From positions 1 through 64,000 of the forward strand of contig JAQSDV010000007.1 in NCBI GenBank assembly GCA_029945425.1: DNA of 64,000 nt, written 5' to 3'. This DNA is from a bacterium (GTDB taxonomy: Bacteria; Pseudomonadota; Alphaproteobacteria; Micavibrionales; UBA2020). Positions 23,479-31,977 of the stretch are shown in pieces. The notes beneath the pieces were generated by a model. The model was not told the DNA's origin, did not search any database, and saw nothing but the letters and a program-made list of their open reading frames with translations. Both the position numbers and the translations under genes were made by a program. Position 1 is the stretch's first letter. The number at the start of each line of letters is the position of its first letter.

Positions 23479-25776
23479 ATGGTAGCGCGTATTCAGCTTC
23501 TAAGGAATGTCGGCCAGTTTGACTCTGTAGATACTGGCGCTCAGATTCCATTGGAAAAACTCGCGCTATTCTATGCTGAGAATGGTAGAGGAAAAACAAC
23601 GCTTGCAACTATTCTTCGCTCCCTTAGCACTGGGGAACCCGATTTGATTTCTGACCGTCGTCGGCTTGGGGCGGCTCATCACCCTCACATTGTCGTAAGG
23701 GTAGGTAATACAACACATACCTTTCAAAACGGAGCTTGGTCAGCTAGCTGGCCTCACGCAGCTGTTTTTGACGATACTTTCGTCGCGGAGAACGTCTGTT
23801 CGGGCCTTCAAATCGAAAGCGGCCACAGACAGAATCTTCATGAGTTAATTTTAGGAGCGCAGGGCGTTAACTTAAATACTACTCTTCAAGGACATGTGGC
23901 GCGTATCGAGGAACATAATCGCGCCCTGACCGCTAAAGGAAACACTATACCTGCCTTGGCGCGTGGCAATTTTACAGTGGATTTCTTTTGTTCTCTTGAG
24001 CCACAGCCCAATATCGAAAACCTCATTCAAGAAGCCGAGCGCAATCTTTCTGCGGCAAGAGCATCTGAAGCAGTTAGGACTACCGAAGCATTTTCTGTTC
24101 TCAACCTTCCGCGCTTGGATGTGGCTGCGCTTAATGCTCTTTTGCAGCGAAATCTCCCAGACTTGGATGCAGAGGCTGCTGCTCAAGTGCAGCGGCATTT
24201 GACTCGGCTAGGCGCACGCGGCGAAGCGTGGGCAGCCTCTGGTGTTCCTATGATTGCAGGGGTATCTGCGGGACAAGACCATGAGTCATGCCCATTCTGT
24301 TCCCAAAATTTGCAAGACTCCACGCTAATCCAGCACTACCGTTCATATTTCAGCGCTGCTTATGCAGGCTTAAAACGATCAGTTGAAGATGAAATAACTG
24401 CAACGCTTACTAATCATGGCGGTGACGCGCCCAGCGCGTTCGAACGTTCAGTAAGCGTAGCCTTGCAGCGCCACGCTCTTTGGCACACGCTAGTCGCAGA
24501 TGTACCGCAGATCACGTTTGATACCGCCGCCCTAGCGCGCTCTCGCAATGCTGCTAGGGATGCCGTTCTCGCTGCGTTGCGTGCTAAGCAGGCTGCGCCG
24601 CTTGAAGAGGTCACCATTCCCGTTGCCGCGATTGCAGCGATCGACGCATATCACACTGACTGCGATCGCGTTAGCCAAGTATCTACCGCCCTCGTCGCGG
24701 CTAATCCCCAAATTAATATTATAAAAGAAAGGGTAGCCACAGCGGATGTGGCTACGCTGGCCGCTGATGTTGCTAGACTGAAAGCTGTCGAGGCTCGATA
24801 CAGCGCCACGGTCGCCCCTCTTTGCCAAGATTACTTGGAAGAAAAGGCACTGAAGTTGGCAACTGAGACACAGCGCGACGCTGCCCGAACGGCTCTCGAC
24901 CAATACAGGCAGACGGTTTTTCCTGCCTATGAAACGGACATCAACACCTACCTGCAAAGATTTAACGCAGGCTTCAGGATTGGCTCCGTCACTCCAGTTA
25001 ATGCTCGCACCGGCTCATCCTGCACCTATAATGTTCTTATTAATAATACTCCGGTTGCCGCAACTGCGAATGATGGCGCAACATTTCGCAATACACTGAG
25101 CGCAGGTGACCGAAATACGCTTGCGCTCGCCTTTTTCTTCGCTTCACTGGAACAAGACCCCAGCCTTGCTCAGAAGACGGTTGTGATCGATGACCCTATG
25201 ACAAGCCTTGATGAACATCGATCACTTGCGACTATCCAGCAAATGCGCCGTCTAATTGATCGTGTTAATCAGGTGATTGTTCTTTCCCATTCAAAGCCGT
25301 TCCTTTGCGGCCTATGGGAGGGGGCAGATCGTATTGCCCGGAGCGCGATGATGATCGCCCGCGATGGCACTGGCTCCACGCTAACGGCATGGGACGTAAA
25401 CCGCGATTGCGTGACGGAACATGACCATCGCCACGCCATTATTTCCGAATACATTATAAGGGCTGACCAAACGACAGAGCGGCAAGTTGCCGCTGCCCTG
25501 CGTCCGACTTTGGAAGCATTTGTGCGCGTTGCATACCCGCAAGTGTTCCCACCTGGCTCCATGCTGGGTCGTGATTTTCTGCCTGCGTGCAGAACGCGGC
25601 TAGAAACGGCTGGACAATTACTGAACCAGCAGGACCTTACCGAGCTTGAGGAGTTGCTTCACTATGCGAACACCTTCCATCACGACACAAATCCTGCATG
25701 GCAAACTGCGATCATCAATGACCAAGAACTAGCCCAGCACTGCGGAAGAACCTTGGCTTTCTCGCGACGCGCCTGA
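23479..25776 (+). CDS. AAA_13-type ATPase, RloC/PrrC-like, probable defence protein
   Basis: 765 aa. Walker A AENGRGKTTL (about 33-42), ABC-type signature LSAGDRNTLAL (about 540) and Walker B TVVIDDPMTSLD (about 570) flank a coiled-coil middle with a CPFC zinc hook near 271-274. This SMC/Rad50-like layout with a hook is shared with RloC, an anticodon nuclease, and with other AAA_13 defence proteins. The C-terminus has LHYANTFHHDTNP, a conserved His-rich end that could be nuclease or scaffold; I cannot prove nuclease activity. Good GGAG ribosome site. It directly follows the element tRNA-Ser gene. Confidence 0.82.
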   Translation: MVARIQLLRNVGQFDSVDTGAQIPLEKLALFYAENGRGKTTLATILRSLSTGEPDLISDRRRLGAAHHPHIVVRVGNTTHTFQNGAWSASWPHAAVFDDTFVAENVCSGLQIESGHRQNLHELILGAQGVNLNTTLQGHVARIEEHNRALTAKGNTIPALARGNFTVDFFCSLEPQPNIENLIQEAERNLSAARASEAVRTTEAFSVLNLPRLDVAALNALLQRNLPDLDAEAAAQVQRHLTRLGARGEAWAASGVPMIAGVSAGQDHESCPFCSQNLQDSTLIQHYRSYFSAAYAGLKRSVEDEITATLTNHGGDAPSAFERSVSVALQRHALWHTLVADVPQITFDTAALARSRNAARDAVLAALRAKQAAPLEEVTIPVAAIAAIDAYHTDCDRVSQVSTALVAANPQINIIKERVATADVATLAADVARLKAVEARYSATVAPLCQDYLEEKALKLATETQRDAARTALDQYRQTVFPAYETDINTYLQRFNAGFRIGSVTPVNARTGSSCTYNVLINNTPVAATANDGATFRNTLSAGDRNTLALAFFFASLEQDPSLAQKTVVIDDPMTSLDEHRSLATIQQMRRLIDRVNQVIVLSHSKPFLCGLWEGADRIARSAMMIARDGTGSTLTAWDVNRDCVTEHDHRHAIISEYIIRADQTTERQVAAALRPTLEAFVRVAYPQVFPPGSMLGRDFLPACRTRLETAGQLLNQQDLTELEELLHYANTFHHDTNPAWQTAIINDQELAQHCGRTLAFSRRA

Positions 25777-25876
25777 GTACCTTGCTAAACTCCATGTAGC
25801 ATTGAGCCATGGTTCGCAAGTTTAAGCATATATGGCTACAATGCGCCGCCTTCTCCTATCTTCGTATTACGAGTAG

Positions 25877-26010
25877 CCGATGAACATCGGTGCGGAATAC
25901 GTTTTACCGTGAAGCTAGAAAGGTCGAACGACCGAAGGCTTCACGGGGGCGCAATGACAGATGAACATTGTCATGGTGGCGTAAACGTCCTGAACAGGAC
26001 GTAGCCAGCG
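25877..26010 (+). ncRNA. structured RNA candidate with four GAAC-loop hairpins, copy 1
   Basis: Hairpins: CCGAT-GAAC-ATCGG (25877-25890); a 9-bp stem CCGTGAAGC/GCTTCACGG enclosing GGTC-GAAC-GACC (25907-25946); ATGACA..TGTCAT with GAAC in the loop (25954-25974); ACGTCCT-GAAC-AGGACGT (25985-26002). A second copy at 52478-52600 keeps the layout with compensatory changes. It lies between convergent genes. Strand is assumed. Confidence 0.6.
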
Positions 26011-26016
26011 CAAAAT

Positions 26017-26688
26017 CTATAAACTATTTAAAGGCGCGATACACGTCGCGCCACTATTCTTAACTTTATTGACGTAGGAGGACACCTGCACAACGCCAAT
26101 CTGGCTTGATGGCGTGGGGGTAAGCAACTCTTGCAACTCGTTAGGCTTCGTTGCCTTCGCCATCCACGCAGACCAGCTATTATGCCCCAGCATAACGGGC
26201 ATACGGTCATGGATGGGCTTAATCAAATCGTTCGCTTCTGTTGTGACTATCGAGCAGCTTTCTACTTCTAAGTTCTCGGGCGAAATCCAGCGACTCCACA
26301 ATGCCGCGAAAGAGAATAAACCCTCTTTCGGCGCGAAGTAGTAAGGCTCTTTTACTGTTTTGAGTTTCTGCCACTCATAGAATCCGCTGGCGGGTATGAT
26401 GCAGCGTTTATCCTTGAAAGAATCCCGAAATGCTGGCTTTTCTTTGATCGTATCCGCTCTGGCGTTGATCGTGGAAACACCAATTTTCTTGTCTCTCGCC
26501 CAAAGGGGAATAAGCCCCCATTTCATCAGGCGCAATTCTCGCCCATCCGTTTCTTCGACCAGAACCGGAACCATTTGGGTGGGGCAGACGTTATAATTTT
26601 CTACCCATTCCTCGCCGTCGAAAATTCGCGCCTGATAGTAGGCGGCGATCTCCTCTAACTTTTTGACGACTGTGAAGCGACCACACAT
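26017..26688 (-). CDS. SRAP-domain abasic-site protein (YedK/HMCES family)
   Basis: 223 aa. Catalytic Cys2 in MCGRFTVV, Asn in STINARADTI, Glu in ASGFYEWQK and His in PIHDRMPVML are the SRAP active-site set. YedK/HMCES forms a thiazolidine crosslink with abasic sites in single-stranded DNA and shields them. Last gene of the lesion-tolerance operon, overlapping alkB by 1 nt. Confidence 0.93.
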   Translation of the reverse strand: MCGRFTVVKKLEEIAAYYQARIFDGEEWVENYNVCPTQMVPVLVEETDGRELRLMKWGLIPLWARDKKIGVSTINARADTIKEKPAFRDSFKDKRCIIPASGFYEWQKLKTVKEPYYFAPKEGLFSFAALWSRWISPENLEVESCSIVTTEANDLIKPIHDRMPVMLGHNSWSAWMAKATKPNELQELLTPTPSSQIGVVQVSSYVNKVKNSGATCIAPLNSL

Positions 26689-27293
26689 TATTTTTTGTCT
26701 CTTAGGTTCCTGAACGTGATGGAATATCTTAGCTTCTCCACAGGGGGAATACTATGCTCCCATTCCCAGCGCACCGCGCCGGAGAGTAAGTAGGCAGAAC
26801 GCGGCTCTAGCGACAGCGTTTGGCGTTCCCATTTGTCGCCCTCTTCGCGGCGTAAACGGAACTTGCAGGGAGCCAGTAAGGAAACGCCGATAACCTGCTC
26901 GAATAGGGGGCGGTCGCGGTGCCAGCCTATGCCAGCACCAGCCGCATATTCGTTAACGAGGACATGCTCGATAGTATCGGGGTTCATTCCGAGGCCAGCG
27001 ACTTTCTGGCCTAACTCACGCAGGTAATCGGGGATGATTTCAGCCTTTTCCAGCTTTGCCTTGCTGAAATCATAGTGCCAGCCGAAGGAAACGACGCGGC
27101 GTTTCCCTTTGTAGCCGTGAAAGTCAAATTCCTTGAACGGTAGCGCGGAAAGTCTCGCCACAAGCTCATGCTCCTGCACGGGCGTAATGAAATCCGGTTG
27201 ATACATAAAGCCGCACGATAGGCGGGAGCTTGCGGCTCCAAAAAGGTGAATTGATCGAGTTTCATGGCTGGAACTTATATAGTCGTAAGTCAC
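26688..27293 (-). CDS. alkB: AlkB-like 2-oxoglutarate/Fe(II) dioxygenase
   Basis: 201 aa with GTG start overlapping the upstream stop (GTGA). The iron site is HRD in GIGWHRDRPLFEQ and the distal His in WEWEHSIPP; the 2OG-binding Arg pair is in RYSITFRNLR. AlkB homologues remove alkyl lesions from DNA or RNA bases by oxidation. Coupled translation with the polymerase and SRAP genes supports a DNA repair role. Confidence 0.93.
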   Translation of the reverse strand: MTYDYISSSHETRSIHLFGAASSRLSCGFMYQPDFITPVQEHELVARLSALPFKEFDFHGYKGKRRVVSFGWHYDFSKAKLEKAEIIPDYLRELGQKVAGLGMNPDTIEHVLVNEYAAGAGIGWHRDRPLFEQVIGVSLLAPCKFRLRREEGDKWERQTLSLEPRSAYLLSGAVRWEWEHSIPPVEKLRYSITFRNLRDKK

Positions 27294-27544
27294 GGCATGC
27301 CACCCACGAAGCCGCTTGTATCGTGGTTCCTGATAAGGGCAATCCTCGCACCCACATGGCGGCAGTCGCGGCGAGGACAGGACAGATGTTTTGCTACCTC
27401 ATCCATATAAACGTCCCTATGGTCGACTTTGATAAGAAGCTGAACAGGGCTTTGGAGCGACGTATGAAGGCAGCGCATGCACGTTGCCTCTATAACCGTG
27501 CTGTCGTCCAAATCCCGCAGCTTCATGTCTTCTTGCCAGCTCAC
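27290..27544 (-). CDS. small Cys-pair protein of lesion operon, 84 aa
   Basis: GTG start overlapping the polymerase stop. CMRC (about 22-25) and CPRRDC (about 56-61) with a nearby His can bind one zinc. The core VQLLIKVDHRDVYMDEVAKH and the C-terminus GFVGGMP are conserved in a diverged copy at 51136-51310. Locked between polymerase and alkB by 4-nt overlaps on both sides, so it probably acts with them. No known family recognised. Confidence 0.75.
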   Translation of the reverse strand: MSWQEDMKLRDLDDSTVIEATCMRCLHTSLQSPVQLLIKVDHRDVYMDEVAKHLSCPRRDCRHVGARIALIRNHDTSGFVGGMP

Positions 27545-28794
27545 CAGAAATCCTCCGCTGAAGGGATGCGTGTATAAGAAATTTTACCTCCGGCATACCC
27601 CCCAGGAGGGGGAACCCACGGCCCGATAGTGGCGACACGCTTGCCGTATTTGCGGTTTAAATCGTCTATGGCTTTCGTGAGTGCTTCACTTTTCTGGCGT
27701 TGTTTGTCGTCGTTCAGGAGCAGATCAAGTTGCCGCTCCGAAGCGGGAGTGAGTTCACCCAACGTCACGCCGACGCGAACAATTTCCGGTCTTCGAGGAA
27801 TTTCCTTTACAGCGATGTTCCAAAGAAGGTTGAGGGCATCAAGACAAGCGAAATCATCCTGCACACATGGCATTTCCTGTGACTTGCCCCATTGACCGTC
27901 GCGCATATCCAGCCAGAGCATAAGGGAGCTGGCGTGAAAATTATCACGCCGCATACGCCTTGTTGCTTTGGTGAGCAGCAAGCGGGAACAGTCCTTTGCA
28001 TGCTCAATCGTGCGCCATTGAGGGGGCATAACGCGGGCATGCCCAAACATGCCCCGCGCGGTGGGTTCAGCCTGAATTTCGTAACCGTGCAGCGCATACC
28101 ACATGCGCTCCCCTGTCACGTTTTTCCACAAGGCGCGAAGACGCTTGGGTTGCGCGTTGTAGAGGTCGCGCACAGTAAAGATACCAGCTCTTTCAAGCCG
28201 CGCCCCCATGCGGTTTCCAACCCCCGGAATATCGCCAAAGGAGAGGCTGAATAACGGTTCAGGCAAATCTTCCGGCCGCCAGATCGTAACGCCGTCAGGC
28301 TTATTCCTTTTACCTGCCATTTTTGCAAGCATACGGTTAGCGCCGAAGCCGATGGAGCAAGTTATATGCTCGCCTATATTTTTTCTAAGGCGGGCTTTTA
28401 TGCGCTGGGCTAGCTGGGCGGGATCGGCAATGTCCCTGCCATCGAGCGAACAAGACAGTTCATCAATGGACTTAACTGTTTCAATCGGAATTTCGCAGCT
28501 GATTTCGTTTAAAAGTGCATTATGCGCCCTTCGGTACAAGTCAGGGCGTTGCGTCACGAGGACGATTTCAGGGCAGATATTCCGCGCCTCCCTCACCGTC
28601 ATCACGTTCTTACAGCCCTTTGCTTTGGCTTCCTTGGAGCAGGCAATGACGATTGTGGAGTTAGCCGCAGAGGTTTCAAACGGAATAACGCCCACAGGCT
28701 TGCCGCGTAAATTCGGCATAGCCTGCTGCATAACGGATGCAAAAAATCCGTCGAAATCGAGATACAGCTTTTCTACAGTGTCCGGTTTTCGCAT
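27541..28794 (-). CDS. Y-family translesion DNA polymerase
   Basis: 417 aa. Catalytic carboxylates are present in LYLDFDGFFASV and in KSIDELSCSL; GFGANRMLAKMA and the HhH segment IPGVGNRMGARL follow, then a little-finger domain. A C-terminal stretch replaces the usual beta-clamp peptide and I do not see a canonical clamp motif. It is related to the chromosomal enzyme at 58122-59393. Operon with the 63-aa, 84-aa, AlkB and SRAP genes behind a LexA-type box. Confidence 0.92.
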   Translation of the reverse strand: MRKPDTVEKLYLDFDGFFASVMQQAMPNLRGKPVGVIPFETSAANSTIVIACSKEAKAKGCKNVMTVREARNICPEIVLVTQRPDLYRRAHNALLNEISCEIPIETVKSIDELSCSLDGRDIADPAQLAQRIKARLRKNIGEHITCSIGFGANRMLAKMAGKRNKPDGVTIWRPEDLPEPLFSLSFGDIPGVGNRMGARLERAGIFTVRDLYNAQPKRLRALWKNVTGERMWYALHGYEIQAEPTARGMFGHARVMPPQWRTIEHAKDCSRLLLTKATRRMRRDNFHASSLMLWLDMRDGQWGKSQEMPCVQDDFACLDALNLLWNIAVKEIPRRPEIVRVGVTLGELTPASERQLDLLLNDDKQRQKSEALTKAIDDLNRKYGKRVATIGPWVPPPGGYAGGKISYTRIPSAEDFW

Positions 28795-28834
28795 TGCTCA
28801 ATTTCAGGTAGGTGTTTAACAAAAGACTTAATAC

Positions 28835-29026
28835 TCAGGCTGAGTTGCGCGTTTCTTTCTGCATTTGCTCACACGCATGGATAACGTCTTCGGCTGCGTC
28901 GTAGAGATTGCCCGCATAGGGAACTTTGCTTTTGAAACGCGCACAGGCAACACGCGCCATCGTCAGCGCGTTTTCAAGTTCACGAACATCACTTTTATTC
29001 ACTTCCTTGTGAGGGCGAGCTGCCAT
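28835..29026 (-). CDS. small helical protein, first gene of lesion operon, 63 aa
   Basis: Basic start MAARPHKEVNKSD, then two helices (VRELENALTMARVACARF and YDAAEDVIHACEQMQKE). No family recognised. 40 nt before the polymerase gene and downstream of the LexA-like box, so it should be induced with the operon. Confidence 0.6.
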   Translation of the reverse strand: MAARPHKEVNKSDVRELENALTMARVACARFKSKVPYAGNLYDAAEDVIHACEQMQKETRNSA

Positions 29027-29092
29027 TGAATTTCTCCTGAAATGAAATCGCTCCCAGCAGCGATTCTAGGGTCAGAATAACGGCAAAATCCT

Positions 29093-29107
29093 GAACGAAC
29101 AAGGAAC
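29093..29107 (-). promoter_or_regulatory. LexA box (GTTC-N7-GTTC) of lesion-tolerance operon
   Basis: On the minus strand GTTC-CTTGTTC-GTTC, the alphaproteobacterial SOS operator form. It lies 67-81 nt upstream of the first start codon and next to AT-rich sequence (29110-29130) suited to a -10. Confidence 0.7.
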
Positions 29108-29371
29108 ATATAGGATACATATATAATACAAAGACTTAGTTTCATTATCAAGACCAATGTTATCGCGCATCACAAGGTTATCCACAATCTTGCAATCCGT
29201 TTCCTCATCTTCTAACCTTGGAATCGGAGTCGATGCCTCGGGTGAGAATGACCGAAAAGACGACAACTAAATTCTGAATTTCTACTAGCCACCTTCTTTA
29301 ACCGCTGGCGCTTGTAGTTCTTAAACATTCTTGACTACGGAATTAGCTAGCACATTAAAGGAGGTTGCATC

Positions 29372-30220
29372 ATGCAATCAGACATCGCTAAATCTTGCGC
29401 AGATCTTCTGCGTAAAAAATACTCCAATAACAGCACTAAACTTAAAGCTACGCATGCACATGAAATTGTCGCGGCGTACTTCGGCTATGGAAGCAGAGCT
29501 GCAATGTTATCCGATAAGGCGTATGACCTGACACGCCTTACGGAAGCGCAGCTGATAATTCCTGCGGCTGATTTAGTACAGCAAAGGCTGAGGGAGCTTG
29601 CTGGGCTGCCCTCTGAGCTTCGCAGCGCAAAAGACATTTGCAGTACCTTGCTGTTCTTTCTTCAAGGGGAAAGATATTTTCAAGGTGAGGTATGGCATGA
29701 CACTTTGCCTTACATTGAGACACGGCCCAATATGTTCACGATACTGGCGGATGTAGTGAGGTTCGCGTTGATGGATGTTAATGCTCATGTCAGTGAAATG
29801 GAGTTTGAGGATATTGTCGTAACCAGAGAGCAACAAGCGGTAATTATTACTGCGACTGGAAAAACTGCTGCTAGTCGCGCGTTGTCCGTTACTTTGAAGT
29901 TGCAGCGTTGCGCAGGAAATACTGGCTTTTTAAAGCCTGTAGTAAGTCTCAATGACAATGAACTGAAGCGACGGGAGGATACAGATTTCTTTCCTAAACA
30001 AATGCCCGGAGAGCGCAACAAGGAACACATTTTGCGTGTAACGGGTGGACGCAGATGGACAGAAAATGAGAAAGAGTACCAAGATCGTCAAAACCAAATT
30101 CTTCAGCAATACAAAAAAATTGACCTTGGAATTGCCACTTATGAAGATGTTGAAGAACTTGAAAGGCTATTGGGGCATGATGATAATGATGAGTTTGAAA
30201 TTAATTTAGACAAGGATTAA
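29372..30220 (+). CDS. hypothetical protein, 282 aa
   Basis: Not recognised. N-terminus of 60 residues is helical with a conserved-looking HAHEIVAAYFGYGSRAAML pattern seen in accessory proteins of mobile elements; the middle is mixed alpha/beta and the last 60 residues are strongly charged (KEYQDRQNQILQQYKKIDLG). GGAGG at good spacing. Moderate GC and a strong terminator behind it mark a single-gene unit. Confidence 0.7.
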   Translation: MQSDIAKSCADLLRKKYSNNSTKLKATHAHEIVAAYFGYGSRAAMLSDKAYDLTRLTEAQLIIPAADLVQQRLRELAGLPSELRSAKDICSTLLFFLQGERYFQGEVWHDTLPYIETRPNMFTILADVVRFALMDVNAHVSEMEFEDIVVTREQQAVIITATGKTAASRALSVTLKLQRCAGNTGFLKPVVSLNDNELKRREDTDFFPKQMPGERNKEHILRVTGGRRWTENEKEYQDRQNQILQQYKKIDLGIATYEDVEELERLLGHDDNDEFEINLDKD

Positions 30221-30222
30221 AA

Positions 30223-30253
30223 AAAAGGGGGCGCAGGATATGCGCCCCCTTTT
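30223..30253. terminator. bidirectional rho-independent terminator
   Basis: AAAAGGGGGCGCA and TGCGCCCCCTTTT arms with a 5-nt loop, between convergent genes 29372-30220 and 30279-30581. Confidence 0.92.
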
Positions 30254-30278
30254 CTAATTGAGTTATCACGGCGTAATT

Positions 30279-30581
30279 TCACTCAGCATTATAAACGTCA
30301 TAAAACAGTTCTACGATTTTATCAGCTGCATTTTCCTGTTCTTCAACAGTCATTGAAGAAACCGTAGCTTGTATCGTACCTTCGTCGCCCTTAGCTGCAA
30401 CTTTGGTTAAGCTATGATACAGGTCTTGAAAATCTTTCCGTGAAGCCGTCGGTATATCTTCAACAGTTAAGCGGATAAGGCTACCAGCCACCGCATTAAC
30501 AAGGCGCTTATCAAGTGGTTGTGCGGATACGAGGCTATGAACAGCAACTAAAAGCTTTTCTCTAGCGTAATCAATTCCCAT
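30279..30581 (-). CDS. hypothetical helical protein, 100 aa
   Basis: Start at ATG 30581 (MGIDYAREKLLVAVHSLVS) with GGAG upstream. Predicted all-alpha and acidic towards the C-terminus. No family recognised. Alone on its strand in the accessory part of element 1. Confidence 0.6.
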   Translation of the reverse strand: MGIDYAREKLLVAVHSLVSAQPLDKRLVNAVAGSLIRLTVEDIPTASRKDFQDLYHSLTKVAAKGDEGTIQATVSSMTVEEQENAADKIVELFYDVYNAE

Positions 30582-30744
30582 GTTTAAATCTCCTTTAATG
30601 AAAAACAAAAAGTTATATTAATGAATATAGTTAAATACACAACGGTTATCCTAATTATGACACTGCATACGGCTATATGCGATTGAAAATTTTTGCTGCG
30701 TGGGCACGAATGCAACTCAGAACATGCGCCATTCGTAGAGCCTG

Positions 30745-30945
30745 CTAGAAGCGTGGGCCGCTAGGCTTAAAAGCCCGTTTGCGCTGAATTGCGCGACGGA
30801 TGTTGTCAAGTGTTACCGTCGCCAGCGGGCAATCCGCCGCCGCCATATTGCGGCGGGCGAGATCGTTCAGTATCGCGTGAAACTTCTGGTGCAGTTCCGC
30901 TTCGCTCAAGTGGTCGAGTTCCTGCGTCGTGATGATGTACGTCAT
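30745..30945 (-). CDS. small conserved element protein, 66 aa
   Basis: Helical protein with SEAELHQKFHAILNDLARRN and ATVTLDNIRRAIQRKR. A nearly identical 3' part recurs as a truncated copy at 53400-53568, so it is a recurring piece of these elements. Function unknown. Confidence 0.6.
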   Translation of the reverse strand: MTYIITTQELDHLSEAELHQKFHAILNDLARRNMAAADCPLATVTLDNIRRAIQRKRAFKPSGPRF

Positions 30946-31441
30946 GTTCGCTCCTGTCTTTCTGACCGCGACATCGCGGCCTTCATGACGCAGCCTCGGC
31001 AGCTCGTATCGACTGCCAGCACTCGGCGAAACACTTGTGGAGAAGCCCTTTAGGGCTTGCAGGCATTAAGGCGAACAGATGCCAGGATGCAGAATAAGAA
31101 GGCCGATAGCGGCCAGAAAAGCAGGAGCAAAGAAACTGCGTAGAGCAGCACCCTTTGACGCAACTTGGGAACGATGAACAGTTGCAGGGAAAGAGGAACA
31201 AACAGTTTCATAGATGCTGGAAGATAGGCCAGAACTAGCGGATGACTCGACCGAAGGTGACTGACACGCTTTAGAAAACAAACAAACGGAAATCATGGCA
31301 AATGAGCTGCAAGAGCAGCGCACCGCGCTTTTAGTCGCAGGCTCCCGAAGCCAACTGCGTTGTCTTCGCCCATTCGGGTTTCAATCGCTTTCGCAAGAAT
31401 ATATGGATGCAAATTTAGAGAGGGGGCAGCCCCCGACAACC
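30946..31441. other. about 500 nt without a convincing gene
   Basis: Open frames here (for example 31066-31323 minus, Ser/Cys rich, and 31295-31477 plus) lack ribosome sites and have atypical composition. I see no tRNA or known RNA. Confidence 0.45.
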
Positions 31442-31542
31442 GCCAAGCACAAAATGAGCAAGAAGAATTGCGTTTAGAGTCGAGGAGATGCAAGGGCATC
31501 CCCTCCAAAACGACAGATTTTCTTGCTCATTTTCTGCTTGGC
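31442..31542. repeat. long nested inverted repeat
   Basis: Arms of 23 nt (31442-31464, 31520-31542) pair with one mismatch, and the 55-nt interior holds a second 10-bp hairpin GAGGAGATGC/GCATCCCCTC (31482-31505). It lies about 80 nt before a three-gene unit ending in ardC. Confidence 0.65.
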
Positions 31543-31623
31543 TGTTGCCTCCCCCGTTGCGCTCGCCGCTTGGCGTTCAGGTTTCATGCGAAACCTGCAA
31601 ACAACCAAGAAGGAGTGCAGAAA

Positions 31624-31848
31624 ATGAAAACGAAAACGAACTGGAACGGACTCAGCATTGAAATTAGCGCAGAGCCGAACCGCCTTCTTTCCCGCATTCA
31701 AGGGGAAGAAGTCACCAGCCTTAAAGTGACCAGCCGCGCAATCGCTATGCCTCTTATGAATGAAGCTTTTGCCGCTTCCCTTATCGTCCAAGCAGGGGGA
31801 GCCGCAAACTTTGTTGATGTGATGCTTTCCGCAGAACGCGCAGCGTGA
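31624..31848 (+). CDS. small protein upstream of ardC, 74 aa
   Basis: Begins MKTKTNWNGLSIEISAEPN with AAGGAG upstream. Mixed alpha/beta, no motif recognised. Followed after 10 nt by a 37-codon ORF and then ardC; the three make one unit. Confidence 0.6.
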   Translation: MKTKTNWNGLSIEISAEPNRLLSRIQGEEVTSLKVTSRAIAMPLMNEAFAASLIVQAGGAANFVDVMLSAERAA

Positions 31849-31858
31849 GGGGGAAGCC

Positions 31859-31972
31859 ATGCAACAGCAGCAACAGAAAACCCCCGACTTTTGGAGCCAG
31901 CAGCCTATCCGCTGGAAATTCAATAACGCAGCCGAAGGCGATTGGTTTTACCGCGCCTTGAGCAAGGAGTAA
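31859..31972 (+). CDS. micro-ORF, 37 aa, before ardC
   Basis: Starts with a Gln run (MQQQQQKTPDFWSQQPIRW) and ends FYRALSKE. GGGGGAAG ribosome site 4-9 nt upstream; the stop is 5 nt before the ardC start and its last codons carry the ardC ribosome site (AAGGAG). Likely translated, role unknown. Confidence 0.55.
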   Translation: MQQQQQKTPDFWSQQPIRWKFNNAAEGDWFYRALSKE

Positions 31973-31977
31973 AAGCC

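Noticed and set aside
25985..26002. GAAC-containing palindromes as LexA boxes
   Set aside because: Spacing between GAAC units is not 7 and the symmetric arms vary between copies with pairing kept, which fits RNA stems better.
31295..31477. 60-aa plus-strand ORF before the inverted repeat
   Set aside because: Weak ribosome site and its end lies inside the repeat arm; kept as non-coding.
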